Made by a program: the position numbers and the translations under genes. This document shows, in pieces, positions 1 through 8,436 of a stretch of 64,000 bases of DNA. Position 1 is the stretch's first letter. Each line of letters begins with the position of its first letter. The stretch comes from an uncultured Gemmiger sp. (lineage in GTDB: Bacteria > Bacillota > Clostridia > Oscillospirales > Ruminococcaceae): the NCBI GenBank assembly GCA_944386225.1, contig CALXAH010000017.1, forward strand, positions 1-64,000, given 5' to 3'. The notes under the pieces were generated by a model. The model had not been told where the DNA came from. It worked only from the letters and a program-made list of their open reading frames with translations, and made no database searches.

Positions 1-855
1 CAGCAGGGTCAGACACCAGCGTGTGCGCCGCATCAGCAGCAGGGTAACACACAGCGCGGTAATAAGCGCAAACAGGATACCGGTCTGCTTGCAGAGCGGC
101 AGCGCCAGCAGCACCGCCTGGATCTCAAGCACCGCAAACCAGTCCGGACCGGTTTCCTTGGCACGCCAGGCTGTGATCAGCGCCCAGGCCGCGAAAAAGC
201 CCATCATAGTATCAGGGGCCAGGGCATAGGGCGCGTACTGGCTGAACAGCGCGGGAGCCGCCAACACAAAGACAGCCTGCCCCAGGGCGGAAAGCGCCTT
301 CTGCCAGCGTTTTTTCCCGCGGGGCCAGCCGGGCAGCACCGGCAGGCACAGAACCATGTAGAACAGCCGCTGCCCGAAATAGAACAGGCCGATATCGGCC
401 ATGCGGCGGCCCGGCTGCAGAAACGCCTGAAACAGGCCGGTAAGCGGCGGGTAATCCGCAAAGGAGGAGCAGCTTTGCAGCCCGGTGGGGAACCGCTCCA
501 CCGTTACCATCTGGGCGGCAAACACCGCCCAATGACGGCGGTCGTCCACAAAGGCGGGCACCCAGTCCCGGGTGGCGGCCCATAGCAGCAGGATCAGTCC
601 CAAAAACAGCAGGGCCTGCCCGGCAGGCGGCAGGGCAAGGCGTTTTTGCCGGGCCTGCCGCACCGCCAGCACCGCCAGTACGGCCAGAGCCAGCCACAGC
701 AGCGGATAGGCGCCGCTTTTATGGTTCAGCCAGGTGCAGCCGTATACCGCCAGCGCCGCACCGGTAACGGTGAGCGGCAGGGTATGGCGCAGGCTGCGGC
801 CAGATACCGCCGCCAGCAAAAAGGCGGCGGCAAACAGCAGCAACGCAATCAGCAC
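1..855 (-). CDS. polytopic membrane protein, GT-C-like, partial
   Basis: The frame stays open to the window edge, giving 285 codons of the N-terminal part. It is very hydrophobic with repeated Leu/Ala membrane segments. An acidic pair (VDDRRHW, about residue 98) sits in a predicted first external loop, and SFADYPPLTG follows. Early acidic loop motifs of this kind occur in lipid-linked GT-C sugar transferases, so a glycan transfer or export role is inferred; the family is not certain. The start is taken as GTG at 855-853, which overlaps the stop of the upstream glycosyltransferase gene and suggests translational coupling. It is the last visible gene of the rfbC-to-left polysaccharide operon. 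Confidence 0.7.
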   Translation of the reverse strand, partial: MLIALLLFAAAFLLAAVSGRSLRHTLPLTVTGAALAVYGCTWLNHKSGAYPLLWLALAVLAVLAVRQARQKRLALPPAGQALLFLGLILLLWAATRDWVPAFVDDRRHWAVFAAQMVTVERFPTGLQSCSSFADYPPLTGLFQAFLQPGRRMADIGLFYFGQRLFYMVLCLPVLPGWPRGKKRWQKALSALGQAVFVLAAPALFSQYAPYALAPDTMMGFFAAWALITAWRAKETGPDWFAVLEIQAVLLALPLCKQTGILFALITALCVTLLLMRRTRWCLTLL

Positions 856-2687
856 GGCATCGGTCCCTCCTGTAGATTGCGCAGGTCGGCGCTTTCAGAA
901 AAATCTTCCCGGTCCAGGGTCAGGCTGGGGTTGTAATAGGGATCAGCGATGAGGGCCGCCCGGGTGAACCGGTCGGTCAGGCGCTTCTGTTCGCCGGTAA
1001 AGCGCGCCTTTTTCTCCTTATCTTTTTCGTCCAGGCCCCGGCTCTTGCTCTCATAGTGGTAGAGTTCCGCATAGGGCGTCCAGACGATGCGCCAGCCGGC
1101 CCGGCGGATGCGCAGGCAGAAATCCACATCGTTGAAAGCCACGGCGTAGCCCTCGTCCAGGCCGTTCAGCGCGTCGTACACCGAGGCCCGCACCAGCAGG
1201 CAGGCGGCGGTGCAGGCGGAAAAGTCCTGCACGGTGGCCATACGGAACATATACCCGCTGGTACCCCGGGGCCGGTACTTGTGGCTGTGGCCCGCGTAGC
1301 CGCCCAGGCCGGTAATGATGCCCGCGTGCTGCACCGTATCGTCCGGATAGTAGAGCATGGCTCCGCAGGCTCCCACGCCGGGCTGGGCTGTCTGGCCGAC
1401 CATCTCGGTGAGCCAGCCGCCGTTGATTACCTCCACATCGTTGTTCAGCAGCAGCAGATACTCCCCTTTGGCGAACCGGCGGCCGAAGTTATTGATGGCG
1501 GAGAAGTTGAACCCGCCCTCGTACCGCACCACCCGGCAGTTGGGGCGGCGGGTTTCCAGCTGTTCATAATAGGCAAAGGTGGCCGGATCGGTGGAATTGT
1601 TCTCGATGACAATGACCTCAAAGTTCGGGTACTCGGTCTTGCCGTAGACCGAAGCCAGGCATTTTTCCAGATCCTCGGTGTGATCCTTGTTGGGGATCAG
1701 GATGCTCACCAGCGGGCTTTCGTCCAGCTGCCAGACCACCCGGTAGGTACTGGGGAACAGCCCCGGCTCCACCCGGCCCTTGCGCCCGGTGCGGGTCAGG
1801 TGCTCCTCCAGGGCGGTGCGGGCGGCGGCGGATACATAGGGCTTGGCCTCCACGCCGCCGCTGGTGGAACCAGCGTGCACCCGCCAGTAGTAGAGCACAT
1901 GGGGAATGTGGCAGATCTTATCCGGCTCGATCCGTTCCAGCACCCGCAGGAACAGGTCGTGATCCTGGGCGCCGTCGCATAGGCTGCGCTCCCCGCCCAC
2001 CGCATCGTACAGGCTTTTTTTCATCACCGTCAGATGGCAGATATAGTTGCAGGCCAGCAGGTAATCCGGTGCATAATCCGGTTTGAAATGCCCGGTAAGC
2101 GGGCGGCGGGGGCTGGTGCGGAACAGCGCCTCGTCGCTGTACAGGAATTCTGCGCCGGTGCGCAGGATGGCCTGCTGCACCGTCCAGACCGCGTGGGGCG
2201 CCAGGATGTCGTCGTGATCGGCCAGGGCCAGATATTCCCCGGCGGCCAGCGACGCGGCGGCGTTGGTGTTGGCGGCGATGCCCTTGTTTTCAATCTTTAC
2301 ATAGGCGATACGGCCCTTGCCGTCGGCCTTTTGGGCGGCCCGTACCAGTTCCCCTACCCGGGCATGGGCCTCGTCCGAGGCATCGGCCAGGCAGAGCTGC
2401 CAGGCGGGGCTGGTCTGGGCGGTCAGGCTGTCCAGCAGCTGGCGCAGGAAATTCTCCGGCGTGTTGTACAGCGGCACGCAGATGCTGATGACCGGCGCGC
2501 CGGGCAGCGGATGGTTCCGCTGGGTTTCCAGTACGGCTTTCTTGGGCAGGTACCGGGCCTTTTTGCCCAGGAAACGGCGGCGGAAAAAGCCCGCGGCCCG
2601 CCGCAGCATGGGGCCGGGCCCGTCCTGCCGCAGCAGCTGCCAGGCATAGCCGAACAGTTCCCGGATGCGCTTGATCCGTTGGTTCAT
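849..2687 (-). CDS. double-domain GT2 glycosyltransferase
   Basis: A 612-aa protein with two GT-A (GT2) domains. After a basic N-terminal region, domain one starts near residue 66 (VISICVPLYNTPENFL) and has the nucleotide-sugar/metal motif ADHDD at 156-160. Domain two starts near residue 325 (PLVSILIPNKDHTEDL) and carries IVIENNSTD and LLLLNNDVE. This layout is typical of rhamnan/O-antigen type double transferases; both domains keep acidic motifs, so both could be active. There is no signal peptide, so it should work on the cytoplasmic face on a lipid-linked chain. It follows a paralogue by 16 bp and overlaps the next gene. Sugar specificity cannot be read from sequence; rhamnose is only a guess from the nearby rfbC. 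Confidence 0.88.
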   Translation of the reverse strand: MNQRIKRIRELFGYAWQLLRQDGPGPMLRRAAGFFRRRFLGKKARYLPKKAVLETQRNHPLPGAPVISICVPLYNTPENFLRQLLDSLTAQTSPAWQLCLADASDEAHARVGELVRAAQKADGKGRIAYVKIENKGIAANTNAAASLAAGEYLALADHDDILAPHAVWTVQQAILRTGAEFLYSDEALFRTSPRRPLTGHFKPDYAPDYLLACNYICHLTVMKKSLYDAVGGERSLCDGAQDHDLFLRVLERIEPDKICHIPHVLYYWRVHAGSTSGGVEAKPYVSAAARTALEEHLTRTGRKGRVEPGLFPSTYRVVWQLDESPLVSILIPNKDHTEDLEKCLASVYGKTEYPNFEVIVIENNSTDPATFAYYEQLETRRPNCRVVRYEGGFNFSAINNFGRRFAKGEYLLLLNNDVEVINGGWLTEMVGQTAQPGVGACGAMLYYPDDTVQHAGIITGLGGYAGHSHKYRPRGTSGYMFRMATVQDFSACTAACLLVRASVYDALNGLDEGYAVAFNDVDFCLRIRRAGWRIVWTPYAELYHYESKSRGLDEKDKEKKARFTGEQKRLTDRFTRAALIADPYYNPSLTLDREDFSESADLRNLQEGPMPC

Positions 2688-2703
2688 GGGTTCCTCCTTG
2701 GGG

Positions 2704-4572
2704 TCATTTCAGGCCGTAGTTTTCAAACAACAGGTTAAAATGGGGGTTGTAATAGGGGTCGCCTTTTTGGATAAGCGCGCCGTAGGCTTCAATGAAGGCG
2801 GCTTTTTCCTTTTCGTAGCGGCGGGCGTTTTCCCCGGTGGTGTCCAGCCCACGGCTTTTGCTCTCGTAGTGGTAGCCCTGGGCAAAGGGAGTGAACACAT
2901 TGGTGTAGCCCTGCTGCCACAGCTTCAGGCACAGGTCGATGTCGTTGTAGGCCACCGCAAAGCGTGTTTCGTCCAGGCCGCCGCAGGCGTCATACAGCGA
3001 AGCCTTGACCATCAGGCAGGCCCCGGTGACCGCCATGAGATTCTGGGGAACAGCCAGCCGGTACAGATCCCCCGCCGAGGCGCGGGGATGGCTCTTGTGG
3101 CTGTGCCCGGCGGTGCCGCCGATGCCCAGGAACACACCGCCGTGCTGGATGGTATCGTCCGGATAGAACAGCTTGGCGCCCACACAGCCCACGTCCGGCC
3201 GCTGGCTGAACTGGAGCATCCGATCCAGGAACCGGTCGGTGAGGGGCTCCAGGTCGTTGTTGAGCAGCAGCAGATGCTCGCCGCCCGCAAACCGGCGGCC
3301 GAAGTTGTTGATGGCCGAGAAGTTGAACGGCCCCTCATAGGTGACCACCTGCAGCCGGGGCCAGCGGGCCTTGGCTTCCTCGTAAAAAGCAAAGGTGGCC
3401 GGATCGGTGGAGTTATTCTCGATGACGATGACCTCAAAATTGTCGTACCCGGCCTTGTCGTACAGGGCGGTCAGGCAGCGGGACAGATCCTCCACGTGAT
3501 CCTTGTTGGGGATCAGCACGCTGATCAGCGGGTGGCCGGTAAGGGCGTAGTCCACCTCATAGGCCCCGGGGCAGCCGGGGATGGACTGCACGGTGCCCGC
3601 CAGGCCCACCCGGTCCAGATGGGCCTGCACCGCCCGGCAGCCCGCCGCCAGGGCGTAGGGCTTGGCCTCGATGCTCTGGGCGGTGGAACCGGCATGGCTG
3701 CGCCAGATATACAGCGCCTGGGGAATATGCGCCACCTTTTTGGCACGCTCGGTCAGACGCAGCAGCAGGTCATAGTCCTGGGCGCCGTCGTAGGCCGGGT
3801 CGGGGCCACCGCCCGCCGCGTCCAGCAGCCGGCGGGAAAAGGCCGCCAGATGGGTAATATAGTTGCAGCCCCGCAGATAGTCCGGGGCAAAATCCGGCTT
3901 GAAATGGTAGTCCACCAGATGGCGCAGGTCGGCGCTGAGCACGATCTCATCGGAGTAGACCAGATCCGCCCCGTCGGCGGCCCGGCAGGCCACCTCATAC
4001 AGGGCGTTGGGATAGAGCAGGTCGTCGTGGTCGGCCAGGCAGACCCAGTCCCCGGTGGCCAGGGCCAGCGCGGCCCGGGTGTTCACCGAGATGCCGCCGT
4101 TTTCTTCCAATTTGGTATAGAGGATGCGGCTGTCCCGGGCGGCGGCTTTGCGGGCGATGCGGCCGGGGGCGGGATGATCGGCGTCGGAGGCATCGGCCAG
4201 CACCAGCTGCCAGTGGGGCCAGCTCTGGCGGCGCAGGCTGCGGATCAGCTGGCGCAGGAATTTTTCCGGCGTGTTGTACAGCGGCACGCAGACGCTGATG
4301 GTGGGGCCGCCCGGCACCCCGGCAGCCTTCTGGCGGCGCAGCTGGCGGCGGGTGGGCAGGTCGGCCCGGTAGCGCCAGGTGTCCTTGTGCAGGGCCAGCC
4401 GAAGGCGGAAGTCGATCTCCCGCCAGAGGGCCTGGGCCCCCTCCTCCCGGGCCACCCGGGCGCACCAGCCGCAGAGCTGGGCGATATGGGCGGGGCTGGC
4501 CAGGCGGCGGGCCATGGCGGCCGGCGAATCGGCCCGGGCTACATCGGCGGGCAGAGGTTCCTTATCGGGCAT
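2704..4572 (-). CDS. double-domain GT2 glycosyltransferase (paralogue)
   Basis: A 622-aa protein with the same two-GT2 architecture as its downstream neighbour. Domain one has SVCVPLYNTPEKFLRQL and LADHDD; domain two has LISVLIPNKDHVEDL, VIVIENNSTD and LLLLNNDLE. Extended near-identical stretches suggest a tandem duplication followed by divergence. The start is ATG at 4572-4570, with AAAGGAG nine bases upstream; a TTG 18 bases further up lies on that ribosome-binding site and is unlikely. A hairpin with a short T-run separates it from the exporter ATPase gene, so its expression may be lower than that of the exporter. Likely role: successive sugar additions to an ABC-exported glycan. Confidence 0.88.
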   Translation of the reverse strand: MPDKEPLPADVARADSPAAMARRLASPAHIAQLCGWCARVAREEGAQALWREIDFRLRLALHKDTWRYRADLPTRRQLRRQKAAGVPGGPTISVCVPLYNTPEKFLRQLIRSLRRQSWPHWQLVLADASDADHPAPGRIARKAAARDSRILYTKLEENGGISVNTRAALALATGDWVCLADHDDLLYPNALYEVACRAADGADLVYSDEIVLSADLRHLVDYHFKPDFAPDYLRGCNYITHLAAFSRRLLDAAGGGPDPAYDGAQDYDLLLRLTERAKKVAHIPQALYIWRSHAGSTAQSIEAKPYALAAGCRAVQAHLDRVGLAGTVQSIPGCPGAYEVDYALTGHPLISVLIPNKDHVEDLSRCLTALYDKAGYDNFEVIVIENNSTDPATFAFYEEAKARWPRLQVVTYEGPFNFSAINNFGRRFAGGEHLLLLNNDLEPLTDRFLDRMLQFSQRPDVGCVGAKLFYPDDTIQHGGVFLGIGGTAGHSHKSHPRASAGDLYRLAVPQNLMAVTGACLMVKASLYDACGGLDETRFAVAYNDIDLCLKLWQQGYTNVFTPFAQGYHYESKSRGLDTTGENARRYEKEKAAFIEAYGALIQKGDPYYNPHFNLLFENYGLK

Positions 4573-4588
4573 GAAGGGTGCTCCTTTC

Positions 4589-4621
4589 AAAAACAGCCAA
4601 GGGAACGGGGGTCCCTTGGCT
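4589..4621 (-). terminator. intra-operon hairpin, weak terminator or attenuator
   Basis: A 10-bp perfect stem (4595-4604 with 4612-4621, loop 4605-4611) is followed on the minus strand by five T (4593-4589). It starts just after the ATPase stop and ends in the ribosome-binding region of the next gene. With only five T it may terminate partially, or protect the 3' end of the exporter mRNA. Confidence 0.6.
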
Positions 4622-4626
4622 ATCGG

Positions 4627-5370
4627 TTACTTTGTGGTCTGTTTGTAGGCGGCGCAGACTTCGGCGGCGGGGCCGTCCATCTTGACCCGGCCCTTTTCGA
4701 TCCAGGCCACCTTGTTGCACATGCGCTCGATCTGCTCGATGGAGTGGCTGACCAGCAGCACGGTGGTGCCGCCGCTCATAAGCCGCTGCATGCGGGCCTC
4801 GCATTTCTGCTGGAACAAAAAGTCGCCCACCGACAGAATCTCGTCGGCGATCAGGATGTCGGGCTTGGTGATGGTGGCAATGGCAAAGGCGATGCGGGCC
4901 ACCATGCCGCTGGAGTAGTTTTTCAGCGGCACGTCCAGGAAATCCCGCAGCTCGCTGAATTCCACGATCTCCTCAAACTTGGAGTCGATGTACTTGGGGG
5001 TGAAGCCCAGCACGGTGCCGTTCAGGTAGATGTTCTCCCGGGCGGTCAGGTCCATGTCGAAGCCGGCGCCCAGCTCGATCAAGGGGGCGATGGTGCCGCC
5101 CACCCGGCAGGTGCCGGAGCTGGGCTTGTACACGCCGCTGATCACCTTGAGCAGGGTACTTTTGCCGCTGCCGTTCAGGCCGATCAGGCCGTAGAAATCG
5201 CCGGGCATGACCTTCAGGGACACATCCCGCAGCGCGTAAAATTCGTCAAACTGGAGCCGCCCTTTGGCCAGCGCCAGAAAATACTCTTTCAGACTCTCGT
5301 GCTTTTCCTTGGACAGGTTGAAGCGCATGGACACATGGTCCACCGAGATAATCGGCTGATTGTTCTCCAT
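4627..5370 (-). CDS. polysaccharide ABC transporter ATP-binding protein (Wzt/TagH-type)
   Basis: A 247-aa ATPase of the exporter family for O-antigen, teichoic acid and capsule. Walker A is GLNGSGKST, the signature is YSSGM, and Walker B is ILIADEILSVGD. It ends soon after the nucleotide-binding domain and lacks the C-terminal carbohydrate-binding domain present in the second ATPase of this window, so chain length or end recognition would need another mechanism. The start is ATG at 5370 with GAGGGG upstream; the open frame extends further up but without a site. The permease gene ends 10 bp upstream, so the two form an exporter. Confidence 0.92.
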   Translation of the reverse strand: MENNQPIISVDHVSMRFNLSKEKHESLKEYFLALAKGRLQFDEFYALRDVSLKVMPGDFYGLIGLNGSGKSTLLKVISGVYKPSSGTCRVGGTIAPLIELGAGFDMDLTARENIYLNGTVLGFTPKYIDSKFEEIVEFSELRDFLDVPLKNYSSGMVARIAFAIATITKPDILIADEILSVGDFLFQQKCEARMQRLMSGGTTVLLVSHSIEQIERMCNKVAWIEKGRVKMDGPAAEVCAAYKQTTK

Positions 5371-5380
5371 CGGGAACCCC

Positions 5381-6178
5381 TCACAGATACAGGACGAACT
5401 TGTCCTGGTTTTTCTTGAACACGAACAGCCCGAAGGCCAGCGCCGCCACGGCACAGCCGCCGCAGACCAGGATCATGCTCAGCGACAGGCCCTCGCCGTT
5501 GATGACCGCCCGGCGGAAACCGGTGATGTACCAGTAGATCGGGTTGAACTTGATGAACTGCTGCACCCAGCCGCTCATCATCTCCGGATCGTAGAAGATG
5601 GCGGAGAAGTACATGAGCGCGGTGGTGAATACCTCCCACATATGCATCACGTCCCGGAAAAAGACGGTCATGGTGGCCAGCACCAGCCCCACACCCAGGC
5701 TGAACACAAACAGGGTGAGCAGCGGGTAGATGGCCAGCGGCAGGGTCAGATGCACCGGGCTCAGGGTGAACAGCATCACCAGCACCAGCGCGATGAAGGA
5801 AAAACAGCAGTTGACAAAACCAAAGCAAGTTTTTTCCAGCGGGAAGATGTATTTGGGGATATAGACCTTGCGCAGCAGCGGGGCGTTGTACAGCACACTG
5901 GACATGGCCAGGGTGGTGGACTCCCGGAAGAAGTTGAACAGCAGCTGCCCGCAGAGCAGGAAGATGGGATAGTTGACGATATCGCCGCCCCGCAGATCCG
6001 GGAACAGCCCGCCGAACACCGCCCACATGACCAGCATCATGAGCAGCGGATTGAGCACGCTCCAGGCAACGCCCAGAACGCTGCGGCGGTATTTGAGTTT
6101 GAAGTCCCGGCTGATCAGGTTATACAGCAGGTAGCGGTATCGCCAGAACCCGTTGAAATAGCATTTGAGCGTGGCCAC
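5381..6178 (-). CDS. polysaccharide ABC transporter permease (Wzm/TagG-type)
   Basis: A 265-aa ABC-2 permease. The N-terminal amphipathic part reads LISRDFKLKYRRSVLGVAWS, characteristic of TagG/RfbA/Wzm exporters, and about six membrane segments follow with KFNPIYWYITGFR near the end. It would form the membrane channel with the downstream ATPase and move an undecaprenyl-linked glycan outward. It lies 6 bp after rfbC and 10 bp before the ATPase gene, clearly one operon. Confidence 0.93.
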   Translation of the reverse strand: MATLKCYFNGFWRYRYLLYNLISRDFKLKYRRSVLGVAWSVLNPLLMMLVMWAVFGGLFPDLRGGDIVNYPIFLLCGQLLFNFFRESTTLAMSSVLYNAPLLRKVYIPKYIFPLEKTCFGFVNCCFSFIALVLVMLFTLSPVHLTLPLAIYPLLTLFVFSLGVGLVLATMTVFFRDVMHMWEVFTTALMYFSAIFYDPEMMSGWVQQFIKFNPIYWYITGFRRAVINGEGLSLSMILVCGGCAVAALAFGLFVFKKNQDKFVLYL

Positions 6179-6184
6179 AGGCGG

Positions 6185-6751
6185 TTACCACCTTTCGAAG
6201 TAGTCGAAACTCTGCTGCGCAAAGGGGGTGTGCAGCTTGTCCTTGTCACTGAGCAGGTAATCGCAGCCGCAGTCCGGCCACTGGATACCCACGGTGGGGT
6301 CGTTGTAGGGGATGCCGCCCTCGGCGGAGGGGCAATAGGTATCGGTACACTTGTAGCAGAATTCCGCCTCATCGCTGAGCACCAGGAAACCATGAGCAAA
6401 ACCCTCGGGCACATAGAACATCTTTTTGTTCTCCGCGCTCAGGATCACGCCGGTCCACTTGCCGAAGGTGGGGCTGTTGGGACGGCAGTCCACCGCCACG
6501 TCAAACACCTCGCCCAGGGTCACGCGCACCAGCTTGCCCTGGGTGTGCTCCTTCTGGAAATGCACGCCGCGCAGCACACCCCGGCGGCTTTTGGACTGGT
6601 TGTCCTGCACAAATTCCCGGTCGATACCGGCGGCGGCAAACTCGTCCTTCTGGTAGGTCTCCATGAAATAGCCGCGGGCGTCACCATACACGGTGGGTTC
6701 AATGATCAATACTCCCGGCAGATCGGTTTTTGTAAAGGTGAATTTAGACAT
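6185..6751 (-). CDS. rfbC: dTDP-4-dehydrorhamnose 3,5-epimerase
   Basis: A 188-aa cupin enzyme that epimerises dTDP-4-keto-6-deoxyglucose at C3 and C5 on the way to dTDP-L-rhamnose. Visible family signatures are GVLRGVHFQKEHTQGKLV (with the catalytic His), VFDVAVDCRPNSPTFGKW, and YVPEGFAHGFLVLSDEA. Length matches RmlC/RfbC. The start is ATG at 6751, seven bases after GAGG; a GTG six bases upstream is too close. It is the first gene of the exporter operon. The usual partners RmlA, RmlB and RmlD are not in this window. Confidence 0.95.
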   Translation of the reverse strand: MSKFTFTKTDLPGVLIIEPTVYGDARGYFMETYQKDEFAAAGIDREFVQDNQSKSRRGVLRGVHFQKEHTQGKLVRVTLGEVFDVAVDCRPNSPTFGKWTGVILSAENKKMFYVPEGFAHGFLVLSDEAEFCYKCTDTYCPSAEGGIPYNDPTVGIQWPDCGCDYLLSDKDKLHTPFAQQSFDYFERW

Positions 6752-6822
6752 ACGCACACCTCAATGTCCTGTTTTTAGTGGCCCGCCTGCCCGGCGGGCA
6801 AAAAAAGACCGTATATAGATAT

Positions 6823-6851
6823 AGTATACCGCATTCTGCGGTTCGGGGCAA
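6823..6851 (-). promoter_or_regulatory. sigma-A promoter of the rfbC operon
   Basis: On the minus strand TTGCCC (6851-6846), a 17-bp spacer and TATACT (6828-6823). The leader then contains a 7-bp hairpin (6781-6799), preceded rather than followed by a T-run, so it is not a terminator in this direction. Confidence 0.72.
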
Positions 6852-6859
6852 GGGTGGGT

Positions 6860-8272
6860 TCAGCGCCGGGGCAGGGTTCGCACCGGATGGCCGCTGTCGG
6901 TGCGGTTTACCGGCTGATCCCAGCCGCTGGGCGAGGGCTTGCCCGCCCCCTGCAGCCGCTGGCGCGCCTGACGGCGGCGGCGCAGCTTTTCCTGACGGCG
7001 CCACCACAGCCAGCCGGTCAGCAGCGCCGCAGCCAGCACCGCCAGCGCGGCGGGCAGCGCGCCCAAGCTCAGCCCCGGGCCGCCGCTCAGGCTCTGGGCA
7101 AAGGAGGGTTTCATCACATAGGTGCTGTTCTCCAGCAGCTGCTCCAGTCCGGTGCTGTCCAGATCCAGGCGGCCCAGATCGGTAGCCTGGGCGGTTACGC
7201 TGTCCGGCAGGGTAATATGCACCTGCGGGGCAAACTGCGCCCCCAGCACGTACTGGGCGGGCAGCTCATAATCAAACTGCAGCTGATCGGCGGTCACGGC
7301 GCTGTGCAGCAGCACGGTGCCGCTGGGCGGGGTCACCGAGATGGTGCCCAGCTCTCCGCCGCCGCCGCTTACCGGCACCTGCAGGGTCTGGGCCGGGGCG
7401 GTGTACTCCACACGGGAAAAGTTCTCATAACAGTAGTCCAGCAGGGTACACTCGTCGGCAAACTTGTCGTATTTCATGGGGCAGCCCAGCACCACGCAGA
7501 TCAGGCGCATGCCGTCCTGCTCGGCGCAGGTGACCATGGTATTCTGGGCCTCGTTGGTAAAGCCGGTTTTGCTGCCCTTGGCATACTCCCGGTAATACTT
7601 GCCGCCCAGCCGCATCCAGTCGCTGATGGAAAACTGCCGCTGCTGCGACTGCTTGTTGGTAGGCTCCATGGTCCAGGTCTCGGTGCGGCCGAAGATGGTG
7701 GTGAACTGGGGCTGGGTCAGCGCCCAGCGGGTGATCACCGCCATATCGTAGGCGGTGGTGTAGTGGTTTTCGTCCTGCAGGCCGTGGGGGCTGGTGAAAT
7801 GGGTGCCGGTGAGGCCCAGTTCCTGCACCTGGGCGTTCATGGCGTCCACCCCGCCCTGGATGCTGCCGCCGATGTACTCGGCCAGCACGTTGGCCCCGTC
7901 GTTGGCGGAGGCCATCTCCACCCCGTACAGAATATCCTCCAGCTTGACCTGCTCGTCCTCAATCAGGGCAATGTGGCTGGATTCGGTGCCGTACAGCGAA
8001 TGCACCGCGTCGTAGCTGACCGTCAGGTCCACATCCAGGTTGCCCTGGGCCTTTTCCAGCGCCAGACCCATGGTCATGATTTTGGTAATGGAAGCCGGAT
8101 AACGGCGCACGTCGGCGTTTTTGGCCAGCAGCACCTGGCCGGTGTCCGCATCCATCACCACATAGGCGTCCCCCAGCGTGGCGGGGGGCGCATCCTCCGC
8201 CAGCACGGAGGTGCACAAACCGGCCGCCGTCAGCAGGGCAGCCAGGGTACAGAACAGTCTTTTTTTGATCAC
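6860..8272 (-). CDS. D-alanyl-D-alanine carboxypeptidase (peptidase S11)
   Basis: A 470-aa low-molecular-weight penicillin-binding protein that trims the terminal D-Ala of peptidoglycan stem peptides. A Sec signal peptide spans about 1-25 (cut near VLA-ED). The three catalytic motifs are all present: SITK at 61-64, SAN at 122-124 and KTG at 235-237. A beta-rich C-terminal domain is followed by a membrane anchor near 400-420 and a basic tail. Resembles DacA/DacF; dacF would suggest a sporulation role, but nothing local proves it. It has its own promoter at 8331-8359. Confidence 0.93.
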   Translation of the reverse strand: MIKKRLFCTLAALLTAAGLCTSVLAEDAPPATLGDAYVVMDADTGQVLLAKNADVRRYPASITKIMTMGLALEKAQGNLDVDLTVSYDAVHSLYGTESSHIALIEDEQVKLEDILYGVEMASANDGANVLAEYIGGSIQGGVDAMNAQVQELGLTGTHFTSPHGLQDENHYTTAYDMAVITRWALTQPQFTTIFGRTETWTMEPTNKQSQQRQFSISDWMRLGGKYYREYAKGSKTGFTNEAQNTMVTCAEQDGMRLICVVLGCPMKYDKFADECTLLDYCYENFSRVEYTAPAQTLQVPVSGGGGELGTISVTPPSGTVLLHSAVTADQLQFDYELPAQYVLGAQFAPQVHITLPDSVTAQATDLGRLDLDSTGLEQLLENSTYVMKPSFAQSLSGGPGLSLGALPAALAVLAAALLTGWLWWRRQEKLRRRRQARQRLQGAGKPSPSGWDQPVNRTDSGHPVRTLPRR

Positions 8273-8330
8273 GTCGGTTCCTCTTTTTATCGCAGCGCCG
8301 TTTCGGCGATTGTTTTTGTATAACTGTATT

Positions 8331-8359
8331 ATTATACGCTACCGGCGCACACAGGGCAA
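8331..8359 (-). promoter_or_regulatory. sigma-A promoter of the DD-carboxypeptidase gene
   Basis: Minus strand TTGCCC (8359-8354), 17-bp spacer, perfect TATAAT (8336-8331), about 60 bp upstream of the start codon. Confidence 0.8.
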
Positions 8360-8408
8360 GATTCCGGCAAAAAATTCATCTTTGCTGGCCAAACCGGTTC
8401 CGGGCTGG

Positions 8409-8414
8409 TATACT
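8409..8414 (+). promoter_or_regulatory. possible -10 element for the cyclo-ligase gene
   Basis: TATACT preceded by TGG (extended -10 form) lies just upstream of the AGGAGG site at 8424-8429. No good -35 is seen at 17 bp. The implied leader is very short. Confidence 0.4.
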
Positions 8415-8436
8415 GGCCGGTATAGGAGGGATGATC

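Noticed and set aside
2665..5418. A 917-codon rightward open frame over the GT2 and ABC genes
   Set aside because: Antisense shadow of three well-supported genes; composition is typical of reversed high-GC coding DNA.
6781..6806. GC-rich hairpin followed by A-run as a terminator
   Set aside because: On the plus strand the stem is followed by A, not T, and on the minus strand T precedes it; it is only a leader hairpin of rfbC.
8431..8436. ATG at 8431 as the start of the cyclo-ligase
   Set aside because: AGGAGG ends one base before it; GTG at 8437 has proper spacing. It cannot be excluded fully.
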